Shown here piece after piece: positions 35,406 through 43,924 of a stretch of 64,000 nucleotides of DNA; position 1 is the first letter of the stretch; each line of letters begins with the position of its first letter. The notes under the pieces were generated by a model. The model was not told the DNA's origin. It saw only the letters and a program-made list of their open reading frames with translations, and made no database searches. Position numbers and translations under genes: made by a program. Source of the DNA: CAYSWV01 sp964434865 (GTDB lineage: Bacteria > Cyanobacteriota > Cyanobacteriia > Thermostichales > Thermostichaceae); the NCBI GenBank assembly GCA_964434865.1, contig CAYSWV010000001.1:1-64000 (forward strand), written 5' to 3'.

Positions 35406-36644
35406 CTACTCTAAAGACTCAACAAAGATCCACTCACCATTTTGAACTTGAAAACCACTAAAGAGAGTTAAAGATGTATCACCATTTTCATCAAAGCTCC
35501 AGGGATCCAAGGCGCCATCTTCATAATTTTTAGTTGCCAGAATAGCTTCACGGATCTTATCACGATTATTCTCACAAACTTGATCAATAGCATCGAGAAC
35601 GACACTAGCGGCTTCATATCCGTAGATTGCATAGGGCTGGGGTTCTGATTTGAAAAGTTCACGATAGGAGTCATACCAGATCTTGGCAGTTCCTGTATAT
35701 TCACTGGGAGGGAGGCCACCAAAGGTCGCATAGGCTCCTTCAGCCCCTAAAATACCTTGCTCAAGAAATAGTTGTACCACGATGGCATCAGCTCCCATAA
35801 ACTTCGTATGGGTAGCACCAACTTTCTTCAAGTCTCGGGCTAACAGTCCAGCCCCATGCTCAGCTTGACCACCAAAATAGATTAAATCTGGCTCCAGATC
35901 TTTAATTTTGAGCATAAGAGTTTCATAATCAGAGGCTTGTCGATCTACCATTTCACGACCCAAGATCTCAAGACCCAAGAGCTTTGCGCTCGATTCAAAG
36001 ACACTAGCTATGCCTCTACCATAAGTATCCCCGTCATCCAGTACATAAGCTGTTTCTGCTCCTAAAGATTGGGCCCAACGTGCTGCCACAGCTCCCTGCA
36101 GATCATCAGCTGGAACCACTCGAGCATAGTTGTTACGGCCAGTAGGATAGAATTTGGCTGGCTCATCAGCTTCACCTTTACCCGGTTTGGTTAGGCCAGG
36201 ATAGGTATTAGCAGGGCTAACAACCGCTAGATTGGCTTCGTTATAGATGGCTAGACTCGTGGCAGTAGCTCCGGAATTATAATGACCAATGAGAGCAACA
36301 ACATCTGGATCGGCTACGATAGTTTCAGCATTTTTGATCACTTGGTCTGGATCCCAACTTTCAACTGCCAGAGTATTGTCATCATAAACATCATATTCAA
36401 TTTGAACTCGACCCTCACACACTAGGCTATTACGCTCATCGATGGCTTGTTGAATGGCGTTGGCAATGGTTTGAGTTTCTCCTAAGGCATTACCACTCAT
36501 GGGCATGCTACTAGCAATCTTGAGAGTTAATTGTGGCTGAGCCGCTGATGGATCACTTGATGCTAACAAAACCGCCATACTAGTAAAGAGTGGAGAAAGT
36601 ATCCTAGTTACATTCGTGTTTCGGGATAATCTAAGGTGTTTCAC
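35406..36644 (-). CDS. branched-chain amino acid/urea-type ABC substrate-binding protein
   Basis: A 412-residue periplasmic binding protein of type I fold. A signal peptide of about 35 residues ends near PSAAQP. LKIASSMPMSGNALG, VALIGHYNSGATATSLAIYN and AYVLDDGDTYGRGIASVFE are the LivK-like blocks; the hinge region GAEGAYATFGGLPPSEY follows. No permease or ATPase gene is adjacent, so it probably delivers to a transporter encoded elsewhere. Ligand cannot be read from sequence. Confidence 0.88.
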   Translation of the reverse strand: MKHLRLSRNTNVTRILSPLFTSMAVLLASSDPSAAQPQLTLKIASSMPMSGNALGETQTIANAIQQAIDERNSLVCEGRVQIEYDVYDDNTLAVESWDPDQVIKNAETIVADPDVVALIGHYNSGATATSLAIYNEANLAVVSPANTYPGLTKPGKGEADEPAKFYPTGRNNYARVVPADDLQGAVAARWAQSLGAETAYVLDDGDTYGRGIASVFESSAKLLGLEILGREMVDRQASDYETLMLKIKDLEPDLIYFGGQAEHGAGLLARDLKKVGATHTKFMGADAIVVQLFLEQGILGAEGAYATFGGLPPSEYTGTAKIWYDSYRELFKSEPQPYAIYGYEAASVVLDAIDQVCENNRDKIREAILATKNYEDGALDPWSFDENGDTSLTLFSGFQVQNGEWIFVESLE

Positions 36645-37214
36645 ATCTGCCTCTCGCGAGTTATCTCTAAAAAAGACTAAACCTAGTCATTCAATGTTCC
36701 TTAAATCACCTTGGCAGCCTAGTACTTGATCAGCTTTAAAAGCGTTCAATCAAGTCTCAGCTAGGGTCAAACCCGACCAACTACAGTGTAGTTATAATCC
36801 AACCCACCCTTATCTGACTACTCTAAAAAGAGCCTAGCTCTCAACTTAGCTATCCGACTTCTGCCGGATCTTCACAATCTTTTTGTAATCATTATTTTTT
36901 TGTGATCAATCTTTCTAAAGCTCAGGAAGTTAGGCTGTGGAGGATGTATCATACCAAAAAGCTTTAATCTATTACCTCAATGATCAGGGTATGAGAACAT
37001 GATGTGACGATAAAGTCCTCAGAGCGCCATAACTTGGCCAAGCAAAATAGCTTGAGTGAACGAACCTTTATGCTCTATTTAATTAAACATTATTCTAATA
37101 TTAACATTCGTTACTCCTCCAACTGGATCAATTTAATCTGGATAAGGGTTAGCTTATTAAGCTGGACAAGGGATAGTTTGAGCGTTGACTATTTGGCGTT
37201 TTGAAAGGACTGCA
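36645..37214. other. intergenic region between binding protein and glgP
   Basis: About 570 bp, AT-rich, between divergent genes. A TATAAT occurs at 36793-36798 on the + strand without a matching -35. No gene or RNA recognised. Confidence 0.5.
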
Positions 37215-39743
37215 ATGCAACCGAATCAATCAACTGTAACTGATGAGATCCGAATTGAGGATGATCGGACAGGAACCAGTGTCGAAACCTTGAAGCGGGC
37301 TTTTTTGGACAATCTTTATTACATTCAAGGCAAAGATACTCGCTCTGCTAGTCGTAATGACTATTACATGGCTTTGGCTTATACGGTTCGCGATCGTTTA
37401 TTACGTCGATGGCTCAAAACGAGTCAGGCTTACTTTGAACAAGATGTCAAATTTGTAGGCTACCTCTCGGCTGAATTCTTAATGGGTCGCCAACTGGCTA
37501 ACAATCTATTGAATATTGGTTTATATGAACCGGTCAAACTAGCGTTGCAAGCTTTGGGATTAAGTCTAGATGATCTAATTGAGCAAGAAGAAGAACCTGG
37601 ACTGGGTAATGGGGGGCTTGGCCGCTTGGCCGCTTGTTTCCTAGACTCGTTAGCTACGCTTGAAATTCCAGCTATTGGGTATGGCATCCGGTACGAATTT
37701 GGCATTTTTGATCAAGAGATCCGGGATGGTTGGCAAGTTGAGATCCCAGATAAATGGTTGCGATTTGGCAATCCTTGGGAGTTGGCACGGCCTGAGTCCT
37801 TTGTTGAAATCAAATTTGGTGGCCAGACTGAAGCCTATTATGATGATCAAGGTCGCTACCGAGTCCGTTGGGTCCCTAGCCAAGTTTTGCGAGGCATTCC
37901 CTATGATACTCCTGTTCCAGGCTATGGAACCAATACTGTCAATCTCCTTCGTCTATGGAAGGCGGAATCAGGCGAAGAATTCAACTTACAAGCCTTTAAT
38001 GAAGGCGATTATTTTGGTGCTGTCACCGATAAAATGGTGTCGGAAAATGTCTCAAAAGTGCTCTATCCCAATGACAATTCACCGCAGGGTCGAGAGTTAC
38101 GCTTGAAACAACAATATTTCTTTGTGTCCTGTGCTCTACAGGATATGATTCGGATCTATTTTCGCAACCACGACACGCTAGATCACTTTGCAGATAAGGC
38201 GGCCTTACAATTAAACGATACCCATCCAGCTATTGGCATTGCTGAGCTAATGCGTCTACTGATCGATGAGCATGGAATTGATTGGGAACAAGCCTGGACC
38301 ATTACCGAAAAAACCTTTGCTTATACCAATCATACGTTACTTCCAGAAGCGTTAGAACGGTGGTCACTTGAACTTTTCAATCATCTATTGCCCCGGCATC
38401 TAGAGATTATCTATGAGATCAACCGCCGGTTTTTAGAGCAAGTTAGACAACAGTTCCCTGAAGATAGCGATCGCATTGCCCGGATGTCTCTAATCGAAGA
38501 AGGATCCATCAAGCAAGTTCGAATGGCTTATCTAGCTTCGGTCGGTAGTCATGCGATCAATGGTGTGGCCAAACTACACTCACAACTGCTAGGACAGAGT
38601 GTTTTAAATGAGTTTCGAGAGTTGTGGCCTGGCAAGTTTAGCAACAAAACCAATGGAGTCACGCCTCGGCGATGGATTCTGTTAGCCAATCCACAGCTGG
38701 CCCAGCTCATCACTGAAAAAATGGGTTCTAACTGGGTTAAACACTTAGATGACTTGAAGCAACTTGAGGCCTATGTTGAAGATACTGAGTTTCAACAACG
38801 TTGGCAACACATTAAAATGGCCAACAAGCAAAGTTTGGCTGCCTATATTGAACAAGTAAATGGAATCAAGGTCGATCCAACCTCCATGTTTGATGTTTTA
38901 GTGAAGCGGATTCATGAGTATAAGCGACAGTTACTCAAGGTTTTGCACATCATCACACTTTACAATCGGATCAAAGCCAATCCTACCCTTGAAATAGTCC
39001 CTCGCACCTTTATTTTTGGGGGTAAGGCTGCACCTGGCTATGCTACTGCTAAGTTGATTATCAAACTGATCAATGCGGTGGCTGATGTTGTGAATACTGA
39101 TGCCGATGTCCAAGATCGATTAAAAGTTGTCTTTCTAGCTGACTTCAATGTCTCTCTGGGTCAACGGATCTATCCTGCTGCTAACTTATCAGAACAGATT
39201 TCAACAGCCGGGAAAGAAGCTTCAGGGACAGGTAATATGAAGTTTGCGATGAATGGGGCTCTCACGGTGGGCACCTTAGATGGGGCCAATATTGAAATTA
39301 GAGATGCCGTTGGCGCCGAAAACTTTTTCTTATTTGGCTTAACCTCTCGTGAGGTCTTATCCTTGAAAGATAAAGGGTATGTGCCTTGGACCTATTACCA
39401 GGATACCCCTGAGTTGACTGAGGTTATTGATCGGATTCGCGATGGATATTTTGCTGATGGCGATCCCAATCTGTTTCGACCCTTGGTAGAGTCCTTGTTA
39501 AATCAAGACATCTACCTGTTGCTGGCTGATTATCAGGCTTACATTCAATGTCAAGATCAGGTTGATCAGGCCTACCAAAATCAGACACAGTGGACTCGGA
39601 TGTCTATTTTAAATTGTGCTCGCATGGGCTTCTTTTCTTCAGATCGTACGATTCGTGAGTACTGTGAAGAGATTTGGCAAGTTAAGCCGGTTCCAATTCA
39701 GCTCGACTCGCCCTACCATGGCACGCCAGCTCTCACCTACTAA
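37215..39743 (+). CDS. glgP: glycogen phosphorylase
   Basis: Phosphorolysis of glycogen to glucose-1-phosphate with PLP cofactor; 842 residues from ATG at 37215, chosen because GAAAGG precedes it (a TTG ten codons upstream has no site). The PLP-lysine motif EASGTGNMKFAMNGA is intact, as are the N-terminal GLGNGGLGRLAACFLDSLAT and the RIHEYKRQ block. The length is normal and all domains are present. The stop codon overlaps the stop of the convergent YciI-like gene. Typical for glycogen-storing cyanobacteria, which often have two copies. Confidence 0.97.
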   Translation: MQPNQSTVTDEIRIEDDRTGTSVETLKRAFLDNLYYIQGKDTRSASRNDYYMALAYTVRDRLLRRWLKTSQAYFEQDVKFVGYLSAEFLMGRQLANNLLNIGLYEPVKLALQALGLSLDDLIEQEEEPGLGNGGLGRLAACFLDSLATLEIPAIGYGIRYEFGIFDQEIRDGWQVEIPDKWLRFGNPWELARPESFVEIKFGGQTEAYYDDQGRYRVRWVPSQVLRGIPYDTPVPGYGTNTVNLLRLWKAESGEEFNLQAFNEGDYFGAVTDKMVSENVSKVLYPNDNSPQGRELRLKQQYFFVSCALQDMIRIYFRNHDTLDHFADKAALQLNDTHPAIGIAELMRLLIDEHGIDWEQAWTITEKTFAYTNHTLLPEALERWSLELFNHLLPRHLEIIYEINRRFLEQVRQQFPEDSDRIARMSLIEEGSIKQVRMAYLASVGSHAINGVAKLHSQLLGQSVLNEFRELWPGKFSNKTNGVTPRRWILLANPQLAQLITEKMGSNWVKHLDDLKQLEAYVEDTEFQQRWQHIKMANKQSLAAYIEQVNGIKVDPTSMFDVLVKRIHEYKRQLLKVLHIITLYNRIKANPTLEIVPRTFIFGGKAAPGYATAKLIIKLINAVADVVNTDADVQDRLKVVFLADFNVSLGQRIYPAANLSEQISTAGKEASGTGNMKFAMNGALTVGTLDGANIEIRDAVGAENFFLFGLTSREVLSLKDKGYVPWTYYQDTPELTEVIDRIRDGYFADGDPNLFRPLVESLLNQDIYLLLADYQAYIQCQDQVDQAYQNQTQWTRMSILNCARMGFFSSDRTIREYCEEIWQVKPVPIQLDSPYHGTPALTY

Positions 39744-40009
39744 AACACTTGAATCCATTCATGCACAGCATAGTCAGTCCAAATCCCATGGCGCCAATAG
39801 GGATCGGATTCAATGAGTTGAGAGACTGTGGCAGCATCAGAAGCCTCGTAAATACCAAAGACGTATTGAAGATCTTGGGTAGGGCCTATAGTGATCAGGA
39901 CACCTGAGTCTTTCTGTTTAGCAATGGCTGCCAAGTGAGCGTCCCGATAGGGGGCCCGCTTTTCAAGCACATTTTCACAATAACGTCCCCACAACACAAA
40001 CTTAGGCAT
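39740..40009 (-). CDS. YciI-like small protein
   Basis: An 89-residue protein of the YCII-related, dimeric ferredoxin-like fold. RAPYRDAHLAAIAKQKDSG with a conserved His, then IGPTQDLQYVFGIYEASDA and SDPYWRHGIW match. A possible catalytic His-Asp pair exists in this family but no reaction is established. It overlaps the end of glgP. Confidence 0.85.
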   Translation of the reverse strand: MPKFVLWGRYCENVLEKRAPYRDAHLAAIAKQKDSGVLITIGPTQDLQYVFGIYEASDAATVSQLIESDPYWRHGIWTDYAVHEWIQVF

Positions 40010-40084
40010 AGTCTTTGTTCCTAGCCAAACGGCCTATGGTTGGAGAACCTATGAGATCCCTTAATCAATAGTAAGATAAGGGGG

Positions 40085-40402
40085 ATGTTCTGGGTGCTGA
40101 TCGTGAATCCATTAGCTTCAACTATAATCGTTTGGCTATTACATCCCTTGCTAGCCATTTACATTGTGTTGTTTGTAATCCGGATTGTCTTATCTTGGTC
40201 ACCCCAGCTTGATATCAGTGGATTTCCCTACAGTTGGGTTGTAGCCGCTACAGAAGGTGTCTTAAAGCCTACTCGACAGTTAATTCCAACCCTGGGGGGC
40301 GTCGACATGTCTCCAGTGATCTGGGTGGGGTTGGTCTCTTTAATTCGAGAGCTATTACTAGGTCAACAAGGTCTTTTAACCATGACTATGCAAATGAGCT
40401 AA
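40085..40402 (+). CDS. YggT family membrane protein
   Basis: A 105-residue membrane protein with two hydrophobic segments (about 12-38 and 75-93). YIVLFVIRIVLSWSPQLDISG between them and ATEGVLKPTRQLIPTLGGVDMSP are the characteristic YggT/Ycf19 motif. Cyanobacterial and plastid relatives are linked to thylakoid organisation and to nucleoid distribution; the role here is inferred. ATG at 40085 follows a GGGG-rich site. Confidence 0.88.
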   Translation: MFWVLIVNPLASTIIVWLLHPLLAIYIVLFVIRIVLSWSPQLDISGFPYSWVVAATEGVLKPTRQLIPTLGGVDMSPVIWVGLVSLIRELLLGQQGLLTMTMQMS

Positions 40403-40439
40403 GTGCTACATGATCCCAGATTGTAGGCATTCAGTGAGA

Positions 40440-40967
40440 TTAAGTCTCTGATTCATAGGCAATCAGGGAGTAAACAGGTACATCTGTTGGGAGAGCCTTC
40501 CTCCCCTTTAAAAAAGCAAGTTCAATTACAAAAGTGAAAGCAATCACCTCTCCACCTGCTTGCCTAACTAATTCAGCCGTTGCAGAAGCTGTACCTCCTG
40601 TAGCCAACAAGTCATCCACAATCACAACCCGATCACCAGGGTTAAAGCTTTGATCCCGAATCTCTAAACTATCAGTTCCATATTCCAAGCTATAAGACTG
40701 CTTAATCACAGGGGGGGGGAGCTTACCCGGTTTGCGGACAGGCACAAAACCTACACCTAAGTGATGAGATAGCGGCACTCCAAAAATAAAGCCGCGCGAC
40801 TCAATACCCGTAATAAAAGTAACCTTCTCATCAGCCAGACAATGGGCGAGTTGCTCAATCGATAGCTTTAACCCAACAGGATCCTGCAGCAGAGGCGTGA
40901 TATCCCGAAACATAATCCCTTCTTTGGGAAAGTTGGGTACCGTGCGAATGAGTGATCTCAAATCCAT
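40440..40967 (-). CDS. apt: adenine phosphoribosyltransferase
   Basis: Salvages adenine to AMP with PRPP. The 175-residue protein has the PRPP loop VVIVDDLLATGGTASA near residues 112-127, the FRDITPLL start block and IESRGFIFGVPLSHHLG. Length and start are typical. No partner gene is close. Confidence 0.95.
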   Translation of the reverse strand: MDLRSLIRTVPNFPKEGIMFRDITPLLQDPVGLKLSIEQLAHCLADEKVTFITGIESRGFIFGVPLSHHLGVGFVPVRKPGKLPPPVIKQSYSLEYGTDSLEIRDQSFNPGDRVVIVDDLLATGGTASATAELVRQAGGEVIAFTFVIELAFLKGRKALPTDVPVYSLIAYESET

Positions 40968-41149
40968 CGAACGCTAAACTCCCTAATGTCTGGCCTCAAT
41001 ACTAGGCTTAGTGTACTCTGATCTGGCTTGAGCATGTCATGAGATGTCCCAAAAAACACCCCCAACCGAGTACTCGCAGGCTGTTAGCCAAGTACCTTAA
41101 GCAGTTGGATGGTGTCCGTTGAATCTATGGCAGCAAATTTGAAGCAACA

Positions 41150-41971
41150 CTAGCTGTCAATATCTTCAGCCGCTTGATCTTGAACAATCCAAGTGGTCAC
41201 AATGTCAATTTGCTCGTCAGTCCAGACACCTAGTTCATCAACCCGATAGCCATTGCTGTTAACATAGCCAATGACAGGATTCCGCACAACCGCTCCACCA
41301 ATCGTTGCTGGGCCATCACCTATCGGTGCAGGAGGGATACCAGGTTCAATCGGGGCCGGTGCAATCCCACTATCTGGAGAGCCTTCTGTAGGAATGGTGA
41401 AGGGGTTAGCATGGCGACTGGTCCAACGAGGATCGATCAATTCACTTTCTTCCGATCCGGGTACTACGTACTTTAAAGTTGATTCATAAGAATTTAATAT
41501 ATTGACAGGTTGAGTGCCCTCAGGGCGATGACAAGCAACACAATGGGCATCTAGTATAGGTTGGATATCCCGATTATAGGTATACTGAGGCTCACTTCTA
41601 AACTGAAGTTGAATATCCTGAGCTAAAGTCAACTCTGTTTGATTGGGGACTGTGATCGTATAATCTGTGCTGTAGTCCCAATCCTCAGTGGCCTTGACCA
41701 GTAACCGATCCTCTTGAATATCAAAAATAATAGGCGTCTCTGGCTCCGTGGTAATCGAAATAGTCTGAATCGATTGAGGTAAGTCTTGATCAAACTGAAA
41801 CTGAAGCACTTTGCTAATTTCAACACCTCGAGCTTGATTGTTAGGTTCTGAACCAGTTAACGAAAACGAAGATTGTGATCCAGCTGATAACATCCACCCC
41901 AACCAGAGCACAACCACAGACAAGCTGAGAGAAATTAACCGAAAGATAAAAGAACGTTTTGCCCTAATCAT
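41150..41971 (-). CDS. membrane-anchored protein with Ig-like domain and haem c motif
   Basis: A 273-residue exported protein. An N-terminal signal/anchor (about 10-31) is followed by an SbsA/Big_5-like Ig domain (about 38-130; SKVLQFQFDQDLP, TDYTITVP) and then a c-type haem binding site CVACH near residue 144, followed by the WTDEQIDIVTTWI end typical of haem-containing domains of this kind. It may be an electron-transfer or redox-sensing lipoprotein-like factor on the lumen side. No partner gene seen; function unknown. Confidence 0.75.
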   Translation of the reverse strand: MIRAKRSFIFRLISLSLSVVVLWLGWMLSAGSQSSFSLTGSEPNNQARGVEISKVLQFQFDQDLPQSIQTISITTEPETPIIFDIQEDRLLVKATEDWDYSTDYTITVPNQTELTLAQDIQLQFRSEPQYTYNRDIQPILDAHCVACHRPEGTQPVNILNSYESTLKYVVPGSEESELIDPRWTSRHANPFTIPTEGSPDSGIAPAPIEPGIPPAPIGDGPATIGGAVVRNPVIGYVNSNGYRVDELGVWTDEQIDIVTTWIVQDQAAEDIDS

Positions 41972-42175
41972 GACGAACTACGCTGCCTCAATGAACGCCT
42001 CAACAGTGATGATATCAGTCAGACTTAGTGATTGGGTTCTCACGACCGTATTGATCCTGAGTCACCCTGATGAATCCCCTATTGACATGAGTGAGATTGG
42101 GATCCAGACGTCTAGACCTAGAGTTATAGACGTTGAGAGGAGATACCGGTTCCACCTTGTGATCGTGGCATCGAC

Positions 42176-43438
42176 TTAATGAACACACAAGTCTGGCTTG
42201 ATTCCTTGCACCAACATAACTGGATTTAGGGGTATCAAGCGGGTTGAATTCACCAAAGTTGAAGAACGAGCTAGGTTGGCTTGAAGTAACTTGACCGACC
42301 AGCCCTGTTGTTTGAGCCTAGCTTGCGTTGCCAAGCAGGGTTCTAAAGTAGCAAAATTACCCACTACAATCCCTTGAGGTGTTAATCGTTGGCTAACAGC
42401 ATCTATAATCTCTAAGATCTGAGATCCACCTCCACCCACAACAATTCGATCAGGGTCTGGTAAAGGGGTTAGGGCGGCGGGGGCGGCACCTGACACAACT
42501 TGAACATGGGGTACTTGAAATCGGCTACAGTTTTGCTGAATCAATTGAATCCCCACTGCATTTTTTTCAATCGCATAGACTTGAGCTGTAGGCAACAACC
42601 TAGCGATCTCAATGGAAATCGATCCCGTGCCAGCCCCAATATCCCAAATCACGCCCCCTTGAGGTGGCAACTGTAGTAGCATTAGGGTCAAAGCTCTGAT
42701 CTCTTGTTTGGTGATTAGGCCAGGTTGATCAGGAAAGGTCACAAATTGATTGTCGGGGATACCCACTAGAGGGTATTGGGCTGGGGGTAGATCGGTTACG
42801 ACTCGTTCCAAAATCACGACATTAGGTAGCTCAAACTGTGTCTGTACAGCTTCAGAAGGTTGTAAACATTGAACTTTTTCATCAGCAGCCCCTAATCGAC
42901 TGCAGATCCATAAACGATAGTGACTAGGGAGTTGTAAGTCTTGAATGAGCTGAGCAATAGCGGCAGGGGTATGAATGGCATCGGTAAGCACGCCAATCAG
43001 GGAGGCACCTTGCTTCAAAGCTTGTTCCAGATGATCCATTGAGCGGCCATGGACACTAATGATTTGGGCCTGTTGCCAGGGCCGTTTGATCCGGCTAAAG
43101 GCTAGCTGCACTGAACTAACATGGGGATAAAAGATTAGCTGAGTCGCTGGGAATGATTGCAACAACAGGCGACCAATGCCAAAAAACAGCGGATCACCTG
43201 TAGCTAATAATACTAGAGATCCGTGAGTTAATTCATTTTGTAGTATTGGGATCCAGGTTTCAATAGGTGGATCTAAGGGAACTAACCGGGCAGATAGATG
43301 ACCTAGCCATGCCAGCCGAGATCTAGGACCGGCTATCACGGACGCGTCTTGGAGTAGTGCTAATACATCTTGAGAGAGGCCAGTGACCCCTTCAAGCCCC
43401 ATCCCAATAACCGTTATACAATGGCGGTCCTTCAGCAT
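42176..43438 (-). CDS. cobL: precorrin-6Y C5,15-methyltransferase (decarboxylating)
   Basis: Bifunctional cobalamin biosynthesis enzyme. Residues about 1-220 form the CbiE-type methyltransferase (GMGLEGVTGLSQDVLALL, LATGDPLFFGIG), and about 240-400 the CbiT-type methyltransferase/decarboxylase with the SAM site IWDIGAGTGSISIEIARL. Total of 420 residues is normal for CobL/CbiET fusions. No other cob genes are in the window, and no cobalamin riboswitch is visible before the gap upstream. Confidence 0.95.
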   Translation of the reverse strand: MLKDRHCITVIGMGLEGVTGLSQDVLALLQDASVIAGPRSRLAWLGHLSARLVPLDPPIETWIPILQNELTHGSLVLLATGDPLFFGIGRLLLQSFPATQLIFYPHVSSVQLAFSRIKRPWQQAQIISVHGRSMDHLEQALKQGASLIGVLTDAIHTPAAIAQLIQDLQLPSHYRLWICSRLGAADEKVQCLQPSEAVQTQFELPNVVILERVVTDLPPAQYPLVGIPDNQFVTFPDQPGLITKQEIRALTLMLLQLPPQGGVIWDIGAGTGSISIEIARLLPTAQVYAIEKNAVGIQLIQQNCSRFQVPHVQVVSGAAPAALTPLPDPDRIVVGGGGSQILEIIDAVSQRLTPQGIVVGNFATLEPCLATQARLKQQGWSVKLLQANLARSSTLVNSTRLIPLNPVMLVQGIKPDLCVH

Positions 43439-43534
43439 AACTCACTAGCTACTTGGACTAAGTAGGGTTGTCATCTTGGCAGTTGCAGTGATGCTAGCAT
43501 TGGAATGCATGCCCATTCCTCAATAATCTAGTCA

Positions 43535-43634
43535 NNNNNNNNNNNNNNNNNNNNNNNNNNNNNNNNNNNNNNNNNNNNNNNNNNNNNNNNNNNNNNNNNN
43601 NNNNNNNNNNNNNNNNNNNNNNNNNNNNNNNNNN
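43535..43634. other. assembly gap (100 N)
   Basis: 100 N in the cobL upstream region. The left flank ends in agtca and the right flank begins with agtca, which could be an assembly overlap at a short repeat. Confidence 0.98.
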
Positions 43635-43646
43635 AGTCAGAGAACC

Positions 43647-43838
43647 ATGGCCAATCGCACCCACTCTAAGCCTTGTGATCGTTGTCTTACCCTTGTTACT
43701 ATTCGGTTTAGAATTCAATATGATTCAAGTCAAACCTGGTCTTTAGTGTGCCTTGAATGTTGGCGACAACTGAGACCTAACAATCCTCACTATCGCTATG
43801 GTGGTACCTGGAAAAGTCGACAGAAATCTAAAAAGTAG
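43647..43838 (+). CDS. small zinc-ribbon-like conserved protein
   Basis: A 63-residue protein with two Cys pairs, CDRC at 10-13 and CLEC at 35-38, the layout of a small zinc ribbon, followed by NPHYRYGGTWKSRQ, a C-terminus that recurs in cyanobacterial homologues. Function is unknown; nucleic-acid or protein binding is plausible. Start ATG is 12 bp after the assembly gap, so promoter and ribosome binding site are partly unseen. Confidence 0.75.
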   Translation: MANRTHSKPCDRCLTLVTIRFRIQYDSSQTWSLVCLECWRQLRPNNPHYRYGGTWKSRQKSKK

Positions 43839-43924
43839 CTCTTCAGTCTATCCTCATACCTATCGACCTCCGTTGGGATTGTATTAGAAGAATAGAGACT
43901 ACTTATTGAAACATTTAGGCCACT

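Noticed and set aside
37004..37204. Small open frame before glgP
   Set aside because: Low-complexity translation, overlaps the glgP leader and start region, no family match.
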